From the NCBI GenBank assembly GCA_964518955.1, contig CAZFHS010000001.1, positions 62,001-126,000 of the forward strand: 64,000 nt of DNA, given 5' to 3'. The translations under genes and the position numbers were made by a program. Shown here one piece after another: positions 1 through 9,532 of this stretch (position 1 is its first letter; each line of letters starts with the position of its first letter). Under the pieces are notes generated by a model, which searched no databases, had not been told where the DNA came from, and saw only the letters and a program-made list of their open reading frames with translations. Origin of the DNA: JBDGYW01 sp964518955. GTDB lineage: Bacteria > Gemmatimonadota > Gemmatimonadetes > Gemmatimonadales > GWC2-71-9.

Positions 1-1993
1 GATACCATTCTACACTCCTGTCGATCAAGTCCACGACGTGACCCGTCTCACGTACACCGTGTCCTTCCCTCGGGTAGCGTACCATCACCGACGGCACGCC
101 CACGTCGTGCAGCGCGATGTAGAACTGTTCGGCTTCGGCGATAGGCACGTCGTTATCGTTCTCACCATGCACTAGCATCGTCGGAGTCCGCACTTTGGCC
201 ACATGCTTGAGTGCGGATCGTTCCCACAATACGTCCATCAGGTTTTCCTGATGCGGGTATGCGCCGAACTCAACCGCGAGGTAGTCATGGTAATAGGCCA
301 TATAGTTGAAGCTGATGAGATTCGAGATGCTCGCAATCGGGATCGCTGCGGCAAATATGTCTGTCTGCGTGATGATCCAGTTGGTCAACTGCCCACCGTA
401 GCTGCCGCCTTCGATGCCGAGTCTGTCGCGATCTATCCAATCGAACCTCCTGATTGCCGCCAACACTCCGTATATCACATCCTTGGCCTCGCCGCCGTTT
501 TGATCGCCGAATATGGCGTCGGCAAACGCCTGCCCATATCCTGTTGATCCACGATAGTTGACCGTCAAAACCGCCCAACCTTGTGCCGCGTAAACCTGGG
601 CCTTGTGATCGAATCGCGGGCCTCTCTGACCGTGAGGTCCACCCTTGATCATCGTGATCAGCGGGTGGGTGGTTCCTTCGGACAGGCCTCTGGGGTATGT
701 GAAGAATGCCTCAACCTCTTGTCCGTCGAAGCTCTGGAACCGTAGTGACTCTATAGGTCCCACGAATCGACTGTCTAGCAACGCGCGATTCACGTCTGTA
801 AGCTGGCGGGTGGCGCGGTTGTCACGTATGAAGAGTTGCGCGAGATCATCAGCCGAGTGAAATGCGAACGCAACCATTCCGTTCCCATTCACCGACCAAC
901 TGCCCACGCCGCCGGGGTCGCCGATTACAACCCCGTGATTGGAGCCATCAGAATCGATTCGATGCAGGCCTACGCTGCCCTGGTTCTGCACGGTGAAGTA
1001 CACCGAGCGTCCGTCGGGCGCCCACTGTGGCGCACCCTGGCGATTGTCGATCCCCTGCCCCAGTTCCATTCGGTTGGATCCATCAGAATTCATCACCCAC
1101 ACATGCGTGTCTTCCATGGTTGTCTCGGAAGACGTGAGCCCACGCTTCGTGCCTTGATATACCACCTCACTGCCGTCGGGAGACCACTGAGGACGGTATT
1201 CCGCATTCTCCGTCGTTGTTAGTCGTCTGATCGCACTGTTGTCCACGTGCACTGCGAAGATGTCGTAGTTGAAAAACTTGTCGGGGTCTTCTTCGCGGTT
1301 TGATACAAACAAGATCTCACTGCCGTCGGGAGACCAATCCAGGGAGTGTTCGTAATAAACGCCTTCGGTTAGTTGACGTGTCTCCCCGCTCGAGACGTCG
1401 ACAATGAAGATGTGTGCGCGACGATTGTCGTTGAAACGCGTGAGTCCCTCTGAAGCGGTTGGTTTGTACAGGTACCGCGTGATCACCACAGGATCGCCAG
1501 ACGCTTCCTCCGATTCCGGTCCCGGCGTCGTAGACACAAATGCGATGGCACTGCCGTCGGGCGCCCATGTGAACCGTTCGCCGCTCGATGGAAGCGGATG
1601 ATTTGTGCCCGAAACCTCGGAGAGGAATCTGGGATTGCCGCCGTCAGGCTGCATGACGACCAACCCGTATCGGTCGTTCAGATCACCAACGTATGCGATC
1701 TGTGACCCGTCGGGTGACCAGCGTGCATTCGACCCGGGTGTATCGAGCAACTGGCTGGTCGAGTTCTCTTCGAGATCGTAGATCCAGAGTCTGGAGGAAG
1801 ACCGACCAGTTCCTTCTCGGCTGGTCAAGCTGTAGACGATCAGTTCGCCATTCGGCGACAGCTGCACATCGCCCACCGATTTGAGTGTATGCAGGTCCTC
1901 ACTCGTGAGTCCGGGCTGTTGTGCCGCGAGTGGAAACGCAAGAGCCATCATGCACACGGCGGTTTTCAATTGACGCAGGAACGTCATTTGCAT
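1..1993 (-). CDS. S9 family peptidase (prolyl oligopeptidase type), 3' end outside window
   Basis: Exported serine peptidase, probably cleaving peptides in the periplasm. Translating the minus strand gives a signal peptide (MTFLRQLKTAVCMMALAFPLAAQ), then TolB/PD40-type beta-propeller repeats with several SPDGS or APDGS turns, then an alpha/beta-hydrolase domain. The catalytic serine lies in GGSYGG (codon 401-403), a likely Asp in HGENDNDVP and a likely His in REGHGV near the left edge, so only the last residues are missing. Start is ATG 1993 or ATG 1987; a purine-rich AAGGAAGGG lies about 12 bases upstream. It begins 28 bases after the stop of the BNR-repeat gene, so the two are probably co-transcribed. 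The family (dipeptidyl-peptidase/acylaminoacyl-peptidase) is secure; the substrate is not. Confidence 0.9.
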   Translation of the reverse strand, partial: MQMTFLRQLKTAVCMMALAFPLAAQQPGLTSEDLHTLKSVGDVQLSPNGELIVYSLTSREGTGRSSSRLWIYDLEENSTSQLLDTPGSNARWSPDGSQIAYVGDLNDRYGLVVMQPDGGNPRFLSEVSGTNHPLPSSGERFTWAPDGSAIAFVSTTPGPESEEASGDPVVITRYLYKPTASEGLTRFNDNRRAHIFIVDVSSGETRQLTEGVYYEHSLDWSPDGSEILFVSNREEDPDKFFNYDIFAVHVDNSAIRRLTTTENAEYRPQWSPDGSEVVYQGTKRGLTSSETTMEDTHVWVMNSDGSNRMELGQGIDNRQGAPQWAPDGRSVYFTVQNQGSVGLHRIDSDGSNHGVVIGDPGGVGSWSVNGNGMVAFAFHSADDLAQLFIRDNRATRQLTDVNRALLDSRFVGPIESLRFQSFDGQEVEAFFTYPRGLSEGTTHPLITMIKGGPHGQRGPRFDHKAQVYAAQGWAVLTVNYRGSTGYGQAFADAIFGDQNGGEAKDVIYGVLAAIRRFDWIDRDRLGIEGGSYGGQLTNWIITQTDIFAAAIPIASISNLISFNYMAYYHDYLAVEFGAYPHQENLMDVLWERSALKHVAKVRTPTMLVHGENDNDVPIAEAEQFYIALHDVGVPSVMVRYPREGHGVRETGHVVDLIDRSVEWY

Positions 1994-2021
1994 CTTTGGA
2001 TTTCTTCCCTTCCTTATTGCG

Positions 2022-5000
2022 TTAGAAACTCGTGCCAGGAACCATCCGCCCTGGAGTCCATGGCACTCCGGCGGCTTCCATTTCTGCCTCGAGTTGGCTG
2101 AGATCTGATTCGATGAGTACGCGAAGCAGCATGCGCACTTCCTCGAATTGCTCCATAGCCACCTCAAAACTCTGTCGGTGAGTTGCGGTCGGACCGTATG
2201 TCGTTGCCCAGTTCCTGCGACCGCCGACGACATCGGCTATTCGGCCAAGTACCGAAGGTACGGTAAACTCCCAATACCGCGCCCGCGTTTGATTGCCAGA
2301 GAGAAGCTTCTGGATGTCCGCCAGCCGCAACTCGATGTCACGGGTTCGCTCCAACAATGCAGGAGGTGCGCTTGGCGTCTCCAGAATCGCCCGCTTGATG
2401 AATGGAAGCCGCTCGGCGACATCTCGAGCCGCTGCTGCTGCGCTGAGAGCCTGCCTATACAGGTCGCCGACCTCCCGCTGAAACGCTAGCACTTCCTCTC
2501 TGTCGGCAATTGGCAAGCTGGAGTTGTCCAGCGCCGTCACTTCGAACTGCTGAGGCGAACTCATCTCCACCAAACTTCCGTTCACCAACTTCGCCATGCT
2601 CACAGAGTAGGTGCCCGGTACGACCATCGGTCCGGCAGGTGTATTTGCCCACAACGATCCGATCGGAGCCGAGTCTACTTCTGTAGGTGTGTGCGGTGGG
2701 AAACGAAGGTCCCATGCTACGCGGTGGAATCCTTTGCGAGCCGACCCGGTGATCCGCCGTACCACTTCACCATCTTCGTCTCGAATCGTAAAGACTACTG
2801 TAGGCTCATCCTCGCGGTTTTCTTCCTCGATGGTCTCAAACCCGGGGAACGGCACATTCGCCCTCGCCTCGCGCAGATCGCGTTCCGATTGGTGTCGCCT
2901 ATCCTTTGCGGTCTGCAGCGCTTCACCGAGATAGTATGTGATAATCGCTCCGAAAGGAGGGTTCGGAGCCATATATGCTGCATTGCCTTGATTCGAGTTT
3001 TCGCGAAGCCCCAACGGAATCGACGGCACGTAGAGCAGAGCGTCCCTAATTGGGAACAACGCCGCCTCGCCATTCAATACATCCGCGTCCACGTGTCGAA
3101 GCGCCGAGTAGTCGTCGAAGATGAAAAAGCCCCTTCCGAACGACGCACCAACCAGGTCGGTCTCGCGCCGCTGAATCTCCAGATCGCGGAACGCAATCGT
3201 CGGGGCGCCACCGTTCAGCTCGATCCAATGCTCGCCGCGATCGATCGAGAAGAAGATTCCGAATTCGGTGCCCGCGAAAAACAGGTCGTGAGATTGGTGA
3301 TCTTGCACGATCGACCAAACCAAATGCCTCTCTGGTAAGTCACCGCTCATTGAATGCCACGAGCGACCGCGGTCATTGCTCTCGATCAGATAGGGTGCGA
3401 AGTCACCCTGTTTATGATGGTCTAGAGCCGCAAACACGGTATTGGGATCATGAACCGAGGCCTTGATCTCGTTCACGAACGCGAACTCAGGCACGCCAGG
3501 GAACGTCTCAACGCGACGCCAGGTGCCCCCTCCGTCCTCGGTGACCTGAATGAGGCCATCATCTGTACCGACGTAGATCAAACCTTCAACGAGTGGTGAC
3601 TCGGAGATCGTCGTCAGGTTGCTGTAACGAGACATTGAACCGTTGTCATAGAGGTCGTCTACACTCCAGACTCGATCCATCATCTCGAGTTCGTACCGGT
3701 TCAGGTCTCGCGATAGATCCTCGCTCAATGCCGTCCACGAATCGCCACGGTCGTCGCTACGCCACAAGCGCTGCGAGCCGTAGTACAGGCGGGTGTGCGA
3801 ATGGGGGCTGATGAGAATTGGCGCATCCCAATTCCAACGTTCTGGGGGATCGCCAGGAGCAGGTTGAGGCTTTATGTCGAGAAGTTCGCCGTTCCTCCTG
3901 TCGAAGCGCATCAAACCGCCGTTTTGCCATTCGGTGTAGATGATGTTCGGGTCTTCAGGATCGATCTGCAACGCGTACCCGTCTCCGGCAATGGTGTTGT
4001 ACCAATCGCTGTTGCGAATCCCGTTGAGGTTGGTGGTTCTGGACGGGCCGATTTGCGTGTTGTTGTCCTGGGTACCGCCGCCAACGTTGTAGAAGGGGTA
4101 GTCGTTGTCGAGCGCCAACTTGTAGAACTGTGTTACAGGCAAGTTGGCAATGAACTTCCAGTTCTTGCCATGGTCCCATGTTTCGAAGAGCCCACCATCG
4201 CTTCCCATGAGCAGATAGTCAGGATCATCCAGATCGAACGCCAATGCGTGGTTGTCACCATGTGCGTACTCTTCGCCTAACTCCGCGAAGGTCCAGCCTC
4301 CATCGTCGGTGATGTTGGTGTACGGGGCCATCTGATAGACCCGATCGATCTTGTGTGGTGAGGCAAAAATTTCTTGGTAATAGTGTGGGCCGGTTCCTCC
4401 GCTTATGAAGCTGTTACGCTTCTCCCAAGACTCTCCACTGTTCCCTGACCTGTAGAATCCCCGCTCCTCTCTGTTCGCCTCGACCGTGGCATACACCACG
4501 TCGGGGTCGATGGGAGACACCGATATGTCGATCTTGCCCATGTCCCCCCTCGGGAGCCCGTTTGTCACTTCCCGCCACGATTCCCCAGCATCGGTGCTCT
4601 TGAAGATTCCCGACTCTTCACCACCCGCCAGCAATGCCCAGACAGATCGGCGCCGCTGGTAAGCAGCTGCATAAACCACATCGGGGTTGCGCGGGTCGAT
4701 CTCTACGTCTACCACACCAGTGTTCTCGCTGATGGACAACGAGTGGTCCCACGTAGCACCACCGTCTTGGGTTTTGTACAAACCGCGCTCTCCGCCCGGT
4801 GCCCAGAGCGGCCCTTCGCTTGCCACGTAGACCGCATCCGAGTTGCGCGGGTCGACCACGATTCTCGAAATGTGTTCCGTCGCTCGGAGGCCCATGTTGG
4901 TCCAGGTACGACCGCCGTCGAGGCTCTTGTAGACACCGTCCCCATAGCCCACGTGGCGGCCGCTGACGTTTTCACCAGTTCCAACCCAGACGATCTCGGG

Positions 5001-5309
5001 ATTGTTCGGGTCTAGGGTGACGCAACCGATGGAGTAAGATGCCTGTTCGTCGAAGATCGGGTCCCAGGTTGTACCGGAGTTCATTGTCTTCCAGACTCCA
5101 CCCGACCCCACAGCGACGTACCAGGTACTCTGATCGTCTGGGTGGATCGCGATATCTGAAATCCGACCGGCCATCATTGCGGGCCCGATGTTCCTGAGTT
5201 CCAAACCATCGAATGTCGCGGAGTTCATTCTGTTCGGTTGATCTTGCGACACAACGGGCGAGGTCAGGAGAAATGACGATAGGGCGATCAACACAGGAGT
5301 GTTTTTCAT
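2022..5309 (-). CDS. Large exported BNR/sortilin-like beta-propeller protein
   Basis: About 1095 residues. The chosen start (ATG 5309) gives a clear signal peptide (MKNTPVLIALSSFLLTSPVVSQ) and has GGAG about 9 bases upstream; a start 15 bases earlier is possible but adds residues before the signal. The body is a series of Asp-box/BNR repeats (forms such as SxDGGxTW, STDAGESW, SNDRGRSW, SIDRGEHW), as in the VPS10/sortilin-like propellers of bacterial WD40/YVTN/BNR-repeat proteins. A C-terminal part (after about residue 750) has a beta-rich segment with VRRITGSARKGFHRVAWDLR, then a helical tail. No catalytic motif is evident; glycan or peptide binding is only a guess. A paralogue with the same architecture lies at 46421-49594. 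It heads a probable operon with the S9 peptidase. Confidence 0.88.
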   Translation of the reverse strand: MKNTPVLIALSSFLLTSPVVSQDQPNRMNSATFDGLELRNIGPAMMAGRISDIAIHPDDQSTWYVAVGSGGVWKTMNSGTTWDPIFDEQASYSIGCVTLDPNNPEIVWVGTGENVSGRHVGYGDGVYKSLDGGRTWTNMGLRATEHISRIVVDPRNSDAVYVASEGPLWAPGGERGLYKTQDGGATWDHSLSISENTGVVDVEIDPRNPDVVYAAAYQRRRSVWALLAGGEESGIFKSTDAGESWREVTNGLPRGDMGKIDISVSPIDPDVVYATVEANREERGFYRSGNSGESWEKRNSFISGGTGPHYYQEIFASPHKIDRVYQMAPYTNITDDGGWTFAELGEEYAHGDNHALAFDLDDPDYLLMGSDGGLFETWDHGKNWKFIANLPVTQFYKLALDNDYPFYNVGGGTQDNNTQIGPSRTTNLNGIRNSDWYNTIAGDGYALQIDPEDPNIIYTEWQNGGLMRFDRRNGELLDIKPQPAPGDPPERWNWDAPILISPHSHTRLYYGSQRLWRSDDRGDSWTALSEDLSRDLNRYELEMMDRVWSVDDLYDNGSMSRYSNLTTISESPLVEGLIYVGTDDGLIQVTEDGGGTWRRVETFPGVPEFAFVNEIKASVHDPNTVFAALDHHKQGDFAPYLIESNDRGRSWHSMSGDLPERHLVWSIVQDHQSHDLFFAGTEFGIFFSIDRGEHWIELNGGAPTIAFRDLEIQRRETDLVGASFGRGFFIFDDYSALRHVDADVLNGEAALFPIRDALLYVPSIPLGLRENSNQGNAAYMAPNPPFGAIITYYLGEALQTAKDRRHQSERDLREARANVPFPGFETIEEENREDEPTVVFTIRDEDGEVVRRITGSARKGFHRVAWDLRFPPHTPTEVDSAPIGSLWANTPAGPMVVPGTYSVSMAKLVNGSLVEMSSPQQFEVTALDNSSLPIADREEVLAFQREVGDLYRQALSAAAAARDVAERLPFIKRAILETPSAPPALLERTRDIELRLADIQKLLSGNQTRARYWEFTVPSVLGRIADVVGGRRNWATTYGPTATHRQSFEVAMEQFEEVRMLLRVLIESDLSQLEAEMEAAGVPWTPGRMVPGTSF

Positions 5310-5380
5310 GACCTGTATCTCCATCTACGGTTGCTGACTAAGTGTCTGACCGAAAGTGCATCCGCACTAAAGACTGTCTC

Positions 5381-6925
5381 CTACGGCACCGCCCTCAACA
5401 TCGCGCTTGCGGTCGCCGCAAGAATCTCCACGGCTCGGAACACATGGCCGAGCCTCACATTTTCATTCTTTGCGTGCTGGTTGTTATCATGATTCACCGT
5501 GGGCACTACCACGAAAGGCGCACCCAGTACTTCGGTGTACACCCACGCCGGGCCGGACCCACCCATTGTGGGGCTGATCACCGGTTCGCCCAGGCCGGCC
5601 CTCTCGAGCGCCGCCATGAGACCTTGTGCCGGCGGCGAACCTAGGGGAGTGCGCCCTGCCGCATAGCCTCCTCCAAATTCGACTTTGACCAGCCTTGGAG
5701 TGTTGACGCGCATCGTCGAATCGGGGTCCTCTCGCACGACTGTGTACCCTTGCCGCTCAATGTGCCGTACGAGTTTCTCGACCTGGCGTGCGGGATCATT
5801 CCCCGATACCAAGCGCAGGTCGAGTTCGGCGACTGCTATATCCGGTACGGCGTTGCGCGACAGGGATCCAACGAAGAGGCTCTGGAACCCCTGCACGTTG
5901 AGTGAGGGCCGCGACACCCTTTCCAATCGCGTTTCCCCGTTTCCTTCAACTGAACCGAGCTGTAGTTGCAATCGGCGTGCTTCGTCGTCGTGCGGGTACC
6001 TCTCGAGGGTGGCCTGCTCCTCTGGGCCAAACTGAACCACGTCATCTTCCCATCCTTCAACGAGAATCTCGCCATTCGGCCCCTTCATCGACGCGAGCAG
6101 TTGGGCAAGGCGCATCGCCGGGTTCGGAGCCCAGTTTCCATAGTGTCCGGAATGCAGCGCCACAATCGGGCCGTACATCGTCAATGTCGCACCGGCAAAA
6201 CCGCGGAGACCGAAGTCCGCCGTGGGACGCCTCGACGGGTGGATCGGCCCATCCGCCATCACAACGAGATCGGCCACAAAGAGCTCACGATTCTGTCGCA
6301 CCAGCTCACCCAGATGCGGTGACCCGGCTTCTTCCTCGCCTTCGAAAAGGAATTTCACCCGATTTGGAGGGGAAATTCCTGCTTCACCCCAGGCGTCGAG
6401 CATGTGCAAGAGCGCGATGATCGGTGCCTTGTCGTCGCTAGCTCCGCGAGCATACACACGCCAGTCCGGATCGACCTCATCTCCCGGCTGCGGCCACTCC
6501 GGCATCAGTTGTCCACCCGCCTCCATCGATTCGCTTCGGAGAATCGGACTCCACGGATCGTCCTGTTCCCACTCGGTTGGGTTGGCCGGCTGACCGTCGT
6601 AGTGACAGTAGAACAGGATCGTCGGAAGAGTCGGATCTCCGATCTCGCCATACACGACCGGTGGGCCTCCTGCCTCCAACATCCGCGTCGCCATTCCCCG
6701 GCGTTCCATCATCTCGACCAGGATTTCTGCGTTGCGTCTTATGTTGACGTCATCAGATGCGACATTTGGAATCGCTACGAAATCGCGCAACTCGGCCACA
6801 ATTTCGGCACGGTGTGCCTCGACATATGAGCGCGCGGCTTCAATGGGGTTTTGTGCTGCAATGCTGTTTGTCGGTGATACCGCTACGGCAACCACTACTA
6901 CGGATATCTGATGGAGGTACTTCAT
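5381..6925 (-). CDS. Exported M20 family metallopeptidase (dipeptidase/ArgE-DapE type)
   Basis: About 514 residues. The start at ATG 6925 has AAGGA at good spacing and yields a signal peptide ending near SIAAQ. M20 hallmarks follow: YCHYDGQP (metal-binding His plus Asp), the DDKAP segment with the bridging Asp, FEGEEEAGSPH with the catalytic Glu pair, and a C-terminal HDNNQHAKNENV with the last metal-ligand His. These enzymes are di-zinc hydrolases that release amino acids from dipeptides or acylated amino acids. The length fits the M20 dipeptidase branch rather than short ArgE. It lies upstream of the BNR gene on the same strand with a 71-base gap, consistent with a peptide-degrading cluster. 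The exact substrate cannot be read from sequence. Confidence 0.92.
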   Translation of the reverse strand: MKYLHQISVVVVAVAVSPTNSIAAQNPIEAARSYVEAHRAEIVAELRDFVAIPNVASDDVNIRRNAEILVEMMERRGMATRMLEAGGPPVVYGEIGDPTLPTILFYCHYDGQPANPTEWEQDDPWSPILRSESMEAGGQLMPEWPQPGDEVDPDWRVYARGASDDKAPIIALLHMLDAWGEAGISPPNRVKFLFEGEEEAGSPHLGELVRQNRELFVADLVVMADGPIHPSRRPTADFGLRGFAGATLTMYGPIVALHSGHYGNWAPNPAMRLAQLLASMKGPNGEILVEGWEDDVVQFGPEEQATLERYPHDDEARRLQLQLGSVEGNGETRLERVSRPSLNVQGFQSLFVGSLSRNAVPDIAVAELDLRLVSGNDPARQVEKLVRHIERQGYTVVREDPDSTMRVNTPRLVKVEFGGGYAAGRTPLGSPPAQGLMAALERAGLGEPVISPTMGGSGPAWVYTEVLGAPFVVVPTVNHDNNQHAKNENVRLGHVFRAVEILAATASAMLRAVP

Positions 6926-7017
6926 TTCGATTGATCCTTTGAAGTTGCGCTGAAGATGTTCTTGCCCACATGAGTATGCAACCAGGTAATCGGACGCCAC
7001 CAGGTCACCTTACCGCA

Positions 7018-8031
7018 TCAGGCCACAGCACAGAATTCCGCTGGCTCGTTCAGGCCTGCTTCAATCAGCATCGACCGGATCTCACCGCGCCCTTTTGCCG
7101 ATCCTACAGCGGCCAGAAAATAGCAGTCAAGGAAATCCCCAACTGCGTTGGGATGCACTACCGTTGCGCCGTGGATCGTCTGACCAATCTTTCGTGGGTC
7201 CAAGTCGACGAATGCGGCGAGCACATGTGAATTGGCTTGAAGTGCGAGACCGAACGCTTTGCCCACCGGGCCGGAACCGCACACTACGACCTTTCGGCCG
7301 GCAATGCGCTTCCCAAGGTATTTTGCTTTGCACTCTCTGAATGCGACCTCGCCGTATCTAGAATCGGTTCTGGACAGGCGATTTGGAGACTCACGCCACT
7401 CGAGAAGTGATATCGGCACCTTGCCGAGTATGTGGCCTGACTCCCACAACCGGAGAATCAAGTCGTAGTCTTCCGGCCAGCTGTTCGCCCGGTAGCCTCC
7501 GACGTACTCGAATGCGTCTCGCCTGAGCACGAGCGTAGGATGAGGAATCGGGCATTCAACGAACATGTCGCGCTCGATTTCCTCAGGAGACACGACCGCA
7601 TTGATCCACTTCTCGTATCGTCTGGCCCCGTCACGAACGTTCGATCGTGGGAAATATCGGATGAGTGTCCCGCACGCGGCCATCTGTCGCGAAGTGTCGA
7701 GCAGGTTGACCTGCATCTCGAGACGGAGCGGATCGGCGATGTCGTCCGCATCCATCCTGGCCAACAACTCACCGCGGGCCGTCTCCGCCGCGAGATTGAG
7801 AGCGCTCACGATTCCCCGCGGATGCGTCTCGATGCACCTAAGCCGGCGGTCGCGGCTTTCCCACTCTTTCAGCATGGTGTTCGTTTGATCCGTCGACCCG
7901 TCATCAACCGCTATGATCTCAATCGATTCGAAGGTCTGGTCAACCATGGACTGCAACGCTGCGTCCAGAGTTTCTTCTGCATCTCGGCACGGCAACAGGA
8001 CCGAAACCCGTGGGGCGGCGTGAGTAGGCAC
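7018..8031 (-). CDS. Family 2 glycosyltransferase with C-terminal Rossmann-like domain
   Basis: 337 residues, starting at GTG 8031 with only a weak ribosome site. Residues 1-220 are a GT-A glycosyltransferase: SVLLPCRDAEETL, VDDGSTDQT (nucleotide-sugar site) and ARMDADDIADP (metal-binding DxD-like). From about residue 245 a second domain begins with GRKVVVCGSGPVGKAF, a glycine-rich nucleotide-binding turn, and continues through FVDLDPRKIGQTIHG, which resembles PglD-like or NAD-binding modules. No transmembrane segment is seen, so it is probably cytoplasmic, transferring a sugar to a lipid or polysaccharide acceptor. It is divergent from the symporter gene. The acceptor and the role of the second domain are unknown. 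Confidence 0.88.
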   Translation of the reverse strand: MPTHAAPRVSVLLPCRDAEETLDAALQSMVDQTFESIEIIAVDDGSTDQTNTMLKEWESRDRRLRCIETHPRGIVSALNLAAETARGELLARMDADDIADPLRLEMQVNLLDTSRQMAACGTLIRYFPRSNVRDGARRYEKWINAVVSPEEIERDMFVECPIPHPTLVLRRDAFEYVGGYRANSWPEDYDLILRLWESGHILGKVPISLLEWRESPNRLSRTDSRYGEVAFRECKAKYLGKRIAGRKVVVCGSGPVGKAFGLALQANSHVLAAFVDLDPRKIGQTIHGATVVHPNAVGDFLDCYFLAAVGSAKGRGEIRSMLIEAGLNEPAEFCAVA

Positions 8032-8119
8032 AAGAGAAAGTGTAATCAGTCGACAGACTGCATGCCCGCAGATACCTTACCGCTGCCCGACGGCATCTGA
8101 ATCAAAAACAGGAATTGTC

Positions 8120-9532
8120 ATGCCCGACAGCTTGTTTCTCGCATTTGTAGTATTCGCCTATCTGCTGCTTCTCATCGGAGTAGGCGTCTACATGAGCAAG
8201 CGGGTGTCCATCGCCTCGGACTTCCTCATTGCCGGGCGCAAATTGGGTCTGGCACTCACGACTGCGACCCTGGCGGCTCTTCAACTCGGTGCGGGTGTGA
8301 TCCTGGGCGGCTCCGCGATGGCCGCAGAATTTGGGTTGTGGCCGGGGATGTGGTACGGCATCGGATGCGGGGGCGGACTGATACTGGCAGGGCTCCTCGT
8401 CTCAGCTCGGATGCGCCGCGAGGGCGGGTACGTTCCACTCGACTTCTTCAGCGCGAGGTACGGAGAGAGACGGTGGGTGCGAACCTGGGGATGGTTGTCG
8501 AACATCCCAAGCCTGCTGGGGATTTTTGTGGCTCAGTTGATGGCTGCGGGATCGATACTGACAATCTTCGGTTTCGGATATACACAGGGGATCGTCCTGG
8601 TTGCAGTAGCGATCATGCTGTATGCCGGATTAGGCGGCATGTGGGGTGTGGTTACCGTCGACTTCGTTCAACTCAGCACGATCATTCTCGGTATTCCGCT
8701 CGTCGCCGTCGTTACGTTGGCGAGCGCCGGTGGAATAGCCGCTGCCAGCGATGTTATGCTGGCGCCATTCGTACCTTCGGGGTTAGGCACCCGCGCCATC
8801 TTCCTGATCGTCCCCTTCCTACTCTCGATTTCTGTATCATACGACGCTTTCATGCGTTACCAGTCGTCCAAGTCGGAGTCCGTTGCAAAGTGGGGCTGCA
8901 TACTAGCAGGAATCATCGTGATCGTGCTGAGTTTCTGTGTCGGCGTCATCGGCGCGGTGGGGCGATCTCTGTTTCCCAATATCCCTCCCGACTCAGTGCT
9001 GCCACACACGGTCGAGGCATTGTTGCATCCGCTGGCAGCGGGCCTGGTCGTCGCCGCTCTACTCGCCGCGGTGATGTCGAGTTCCAACTGTCTGCTGATT
9101 TCACTAGCAGGGTGTTTCACGAGAGATTTGTACAACAAGGTGTTCAACCCGGGCACTCGTTTGGACGAACTGAAACACACGAAAATCATCGCGAGAGCAG
9201 TGATTGCGTTCGCCACACTCGCTGGAATCATGATCGCTAGCCGCGGCGGTGGCATCCTGGACACGATCATCATCTGGAACTACCCCTACATGGGCAGCAT
9301 GCTCGTGCCGTTGCTGGGCGGTGTGTTATTCCCGCGCGCCACTGCCAAGGGGGCAATCGCCGCTATGTTCGTGGGAGGGATAATAGGCGTGTGTGCGTTC
9401 GTCGTTGGTGCGCCGGGCCGGATGCAGGGGCTGTTCAACGTCGACCTCGGCCTGCTCACCGCGTACATGGCTTCGGCAATTGTGTTCGTCACCGTCAGCC
9501 TTTACACCTCGCGACAATCAAAACAGGAATGA
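8120..9532 (+). CDS. Sodium:solute symporter (SSS family)
   Basis: 470 residues with about 12-13 hydrophobic segments, the size usual for SSS (SLC5-like) transporters. The N-terminus (LLIGVGVYMSKRVSIASDFLIAG), the helix containing GGMWGVVTVDFVQ and the region AAVMSSSNCLL are family-typical. It should import an organic solute with sodium. AGGA lies about 7 bases before ATG 8120. Its stop overlaps the next gene's start (ATGA at 9529-9532), which implies translational coupling with a flavoprotein and a ferredoxin. The cargo is therefore probably the substrate of that redox pair, but its identity is not visible. Confidence 0.92.
   Translation: MPDSLFLAFVVFAYLLLLIGVGVYMSKRVSIASDFLIAGRKLGLALTTATLAALQLGAGVILGGSAMAAEFGLWPGMWYGIGCGGGLILAGLLVSARMRREGGYVPLDFFSARYGERRWVRTWGWLSNIPSLLGIFVAQLMAAGSILTIFGFGYTQGIVLVAVAIMLYAGLGGMWGVVTVDFVQLSTIILGIPLVAVVTLASAGGIAAASDVMLAPFVPSGLGTRAIFLIVPFLLSISVSYDAFMRYQSSKSESVAKWGCILAGIIVIVLSFCVGVIGAVGRSLFPNIPPDSVLPHTVEALLHPLAAGLVVAALLAAVMSSSNCLLISLAGCFTRDLYNKVFNPGTRLDELKHTKIIARAVIAFATLAGIMIASRGGGILDTIIIWNYPYMGSMLVPLLGGVLFPRATAKGAIAAMFVGGIIGVCAFVVGAPGRMQGLFNVDLGLLTAYMASAIVFVTVSLYTSRQSKQE

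Noticed and set aside
2691..3338. Plus-strand reading frame of 215 residues opposite the BNR gene
   Set aside because: It is antisense to a clearly coding gene, lacks a ribosome site and has no family resemblance.
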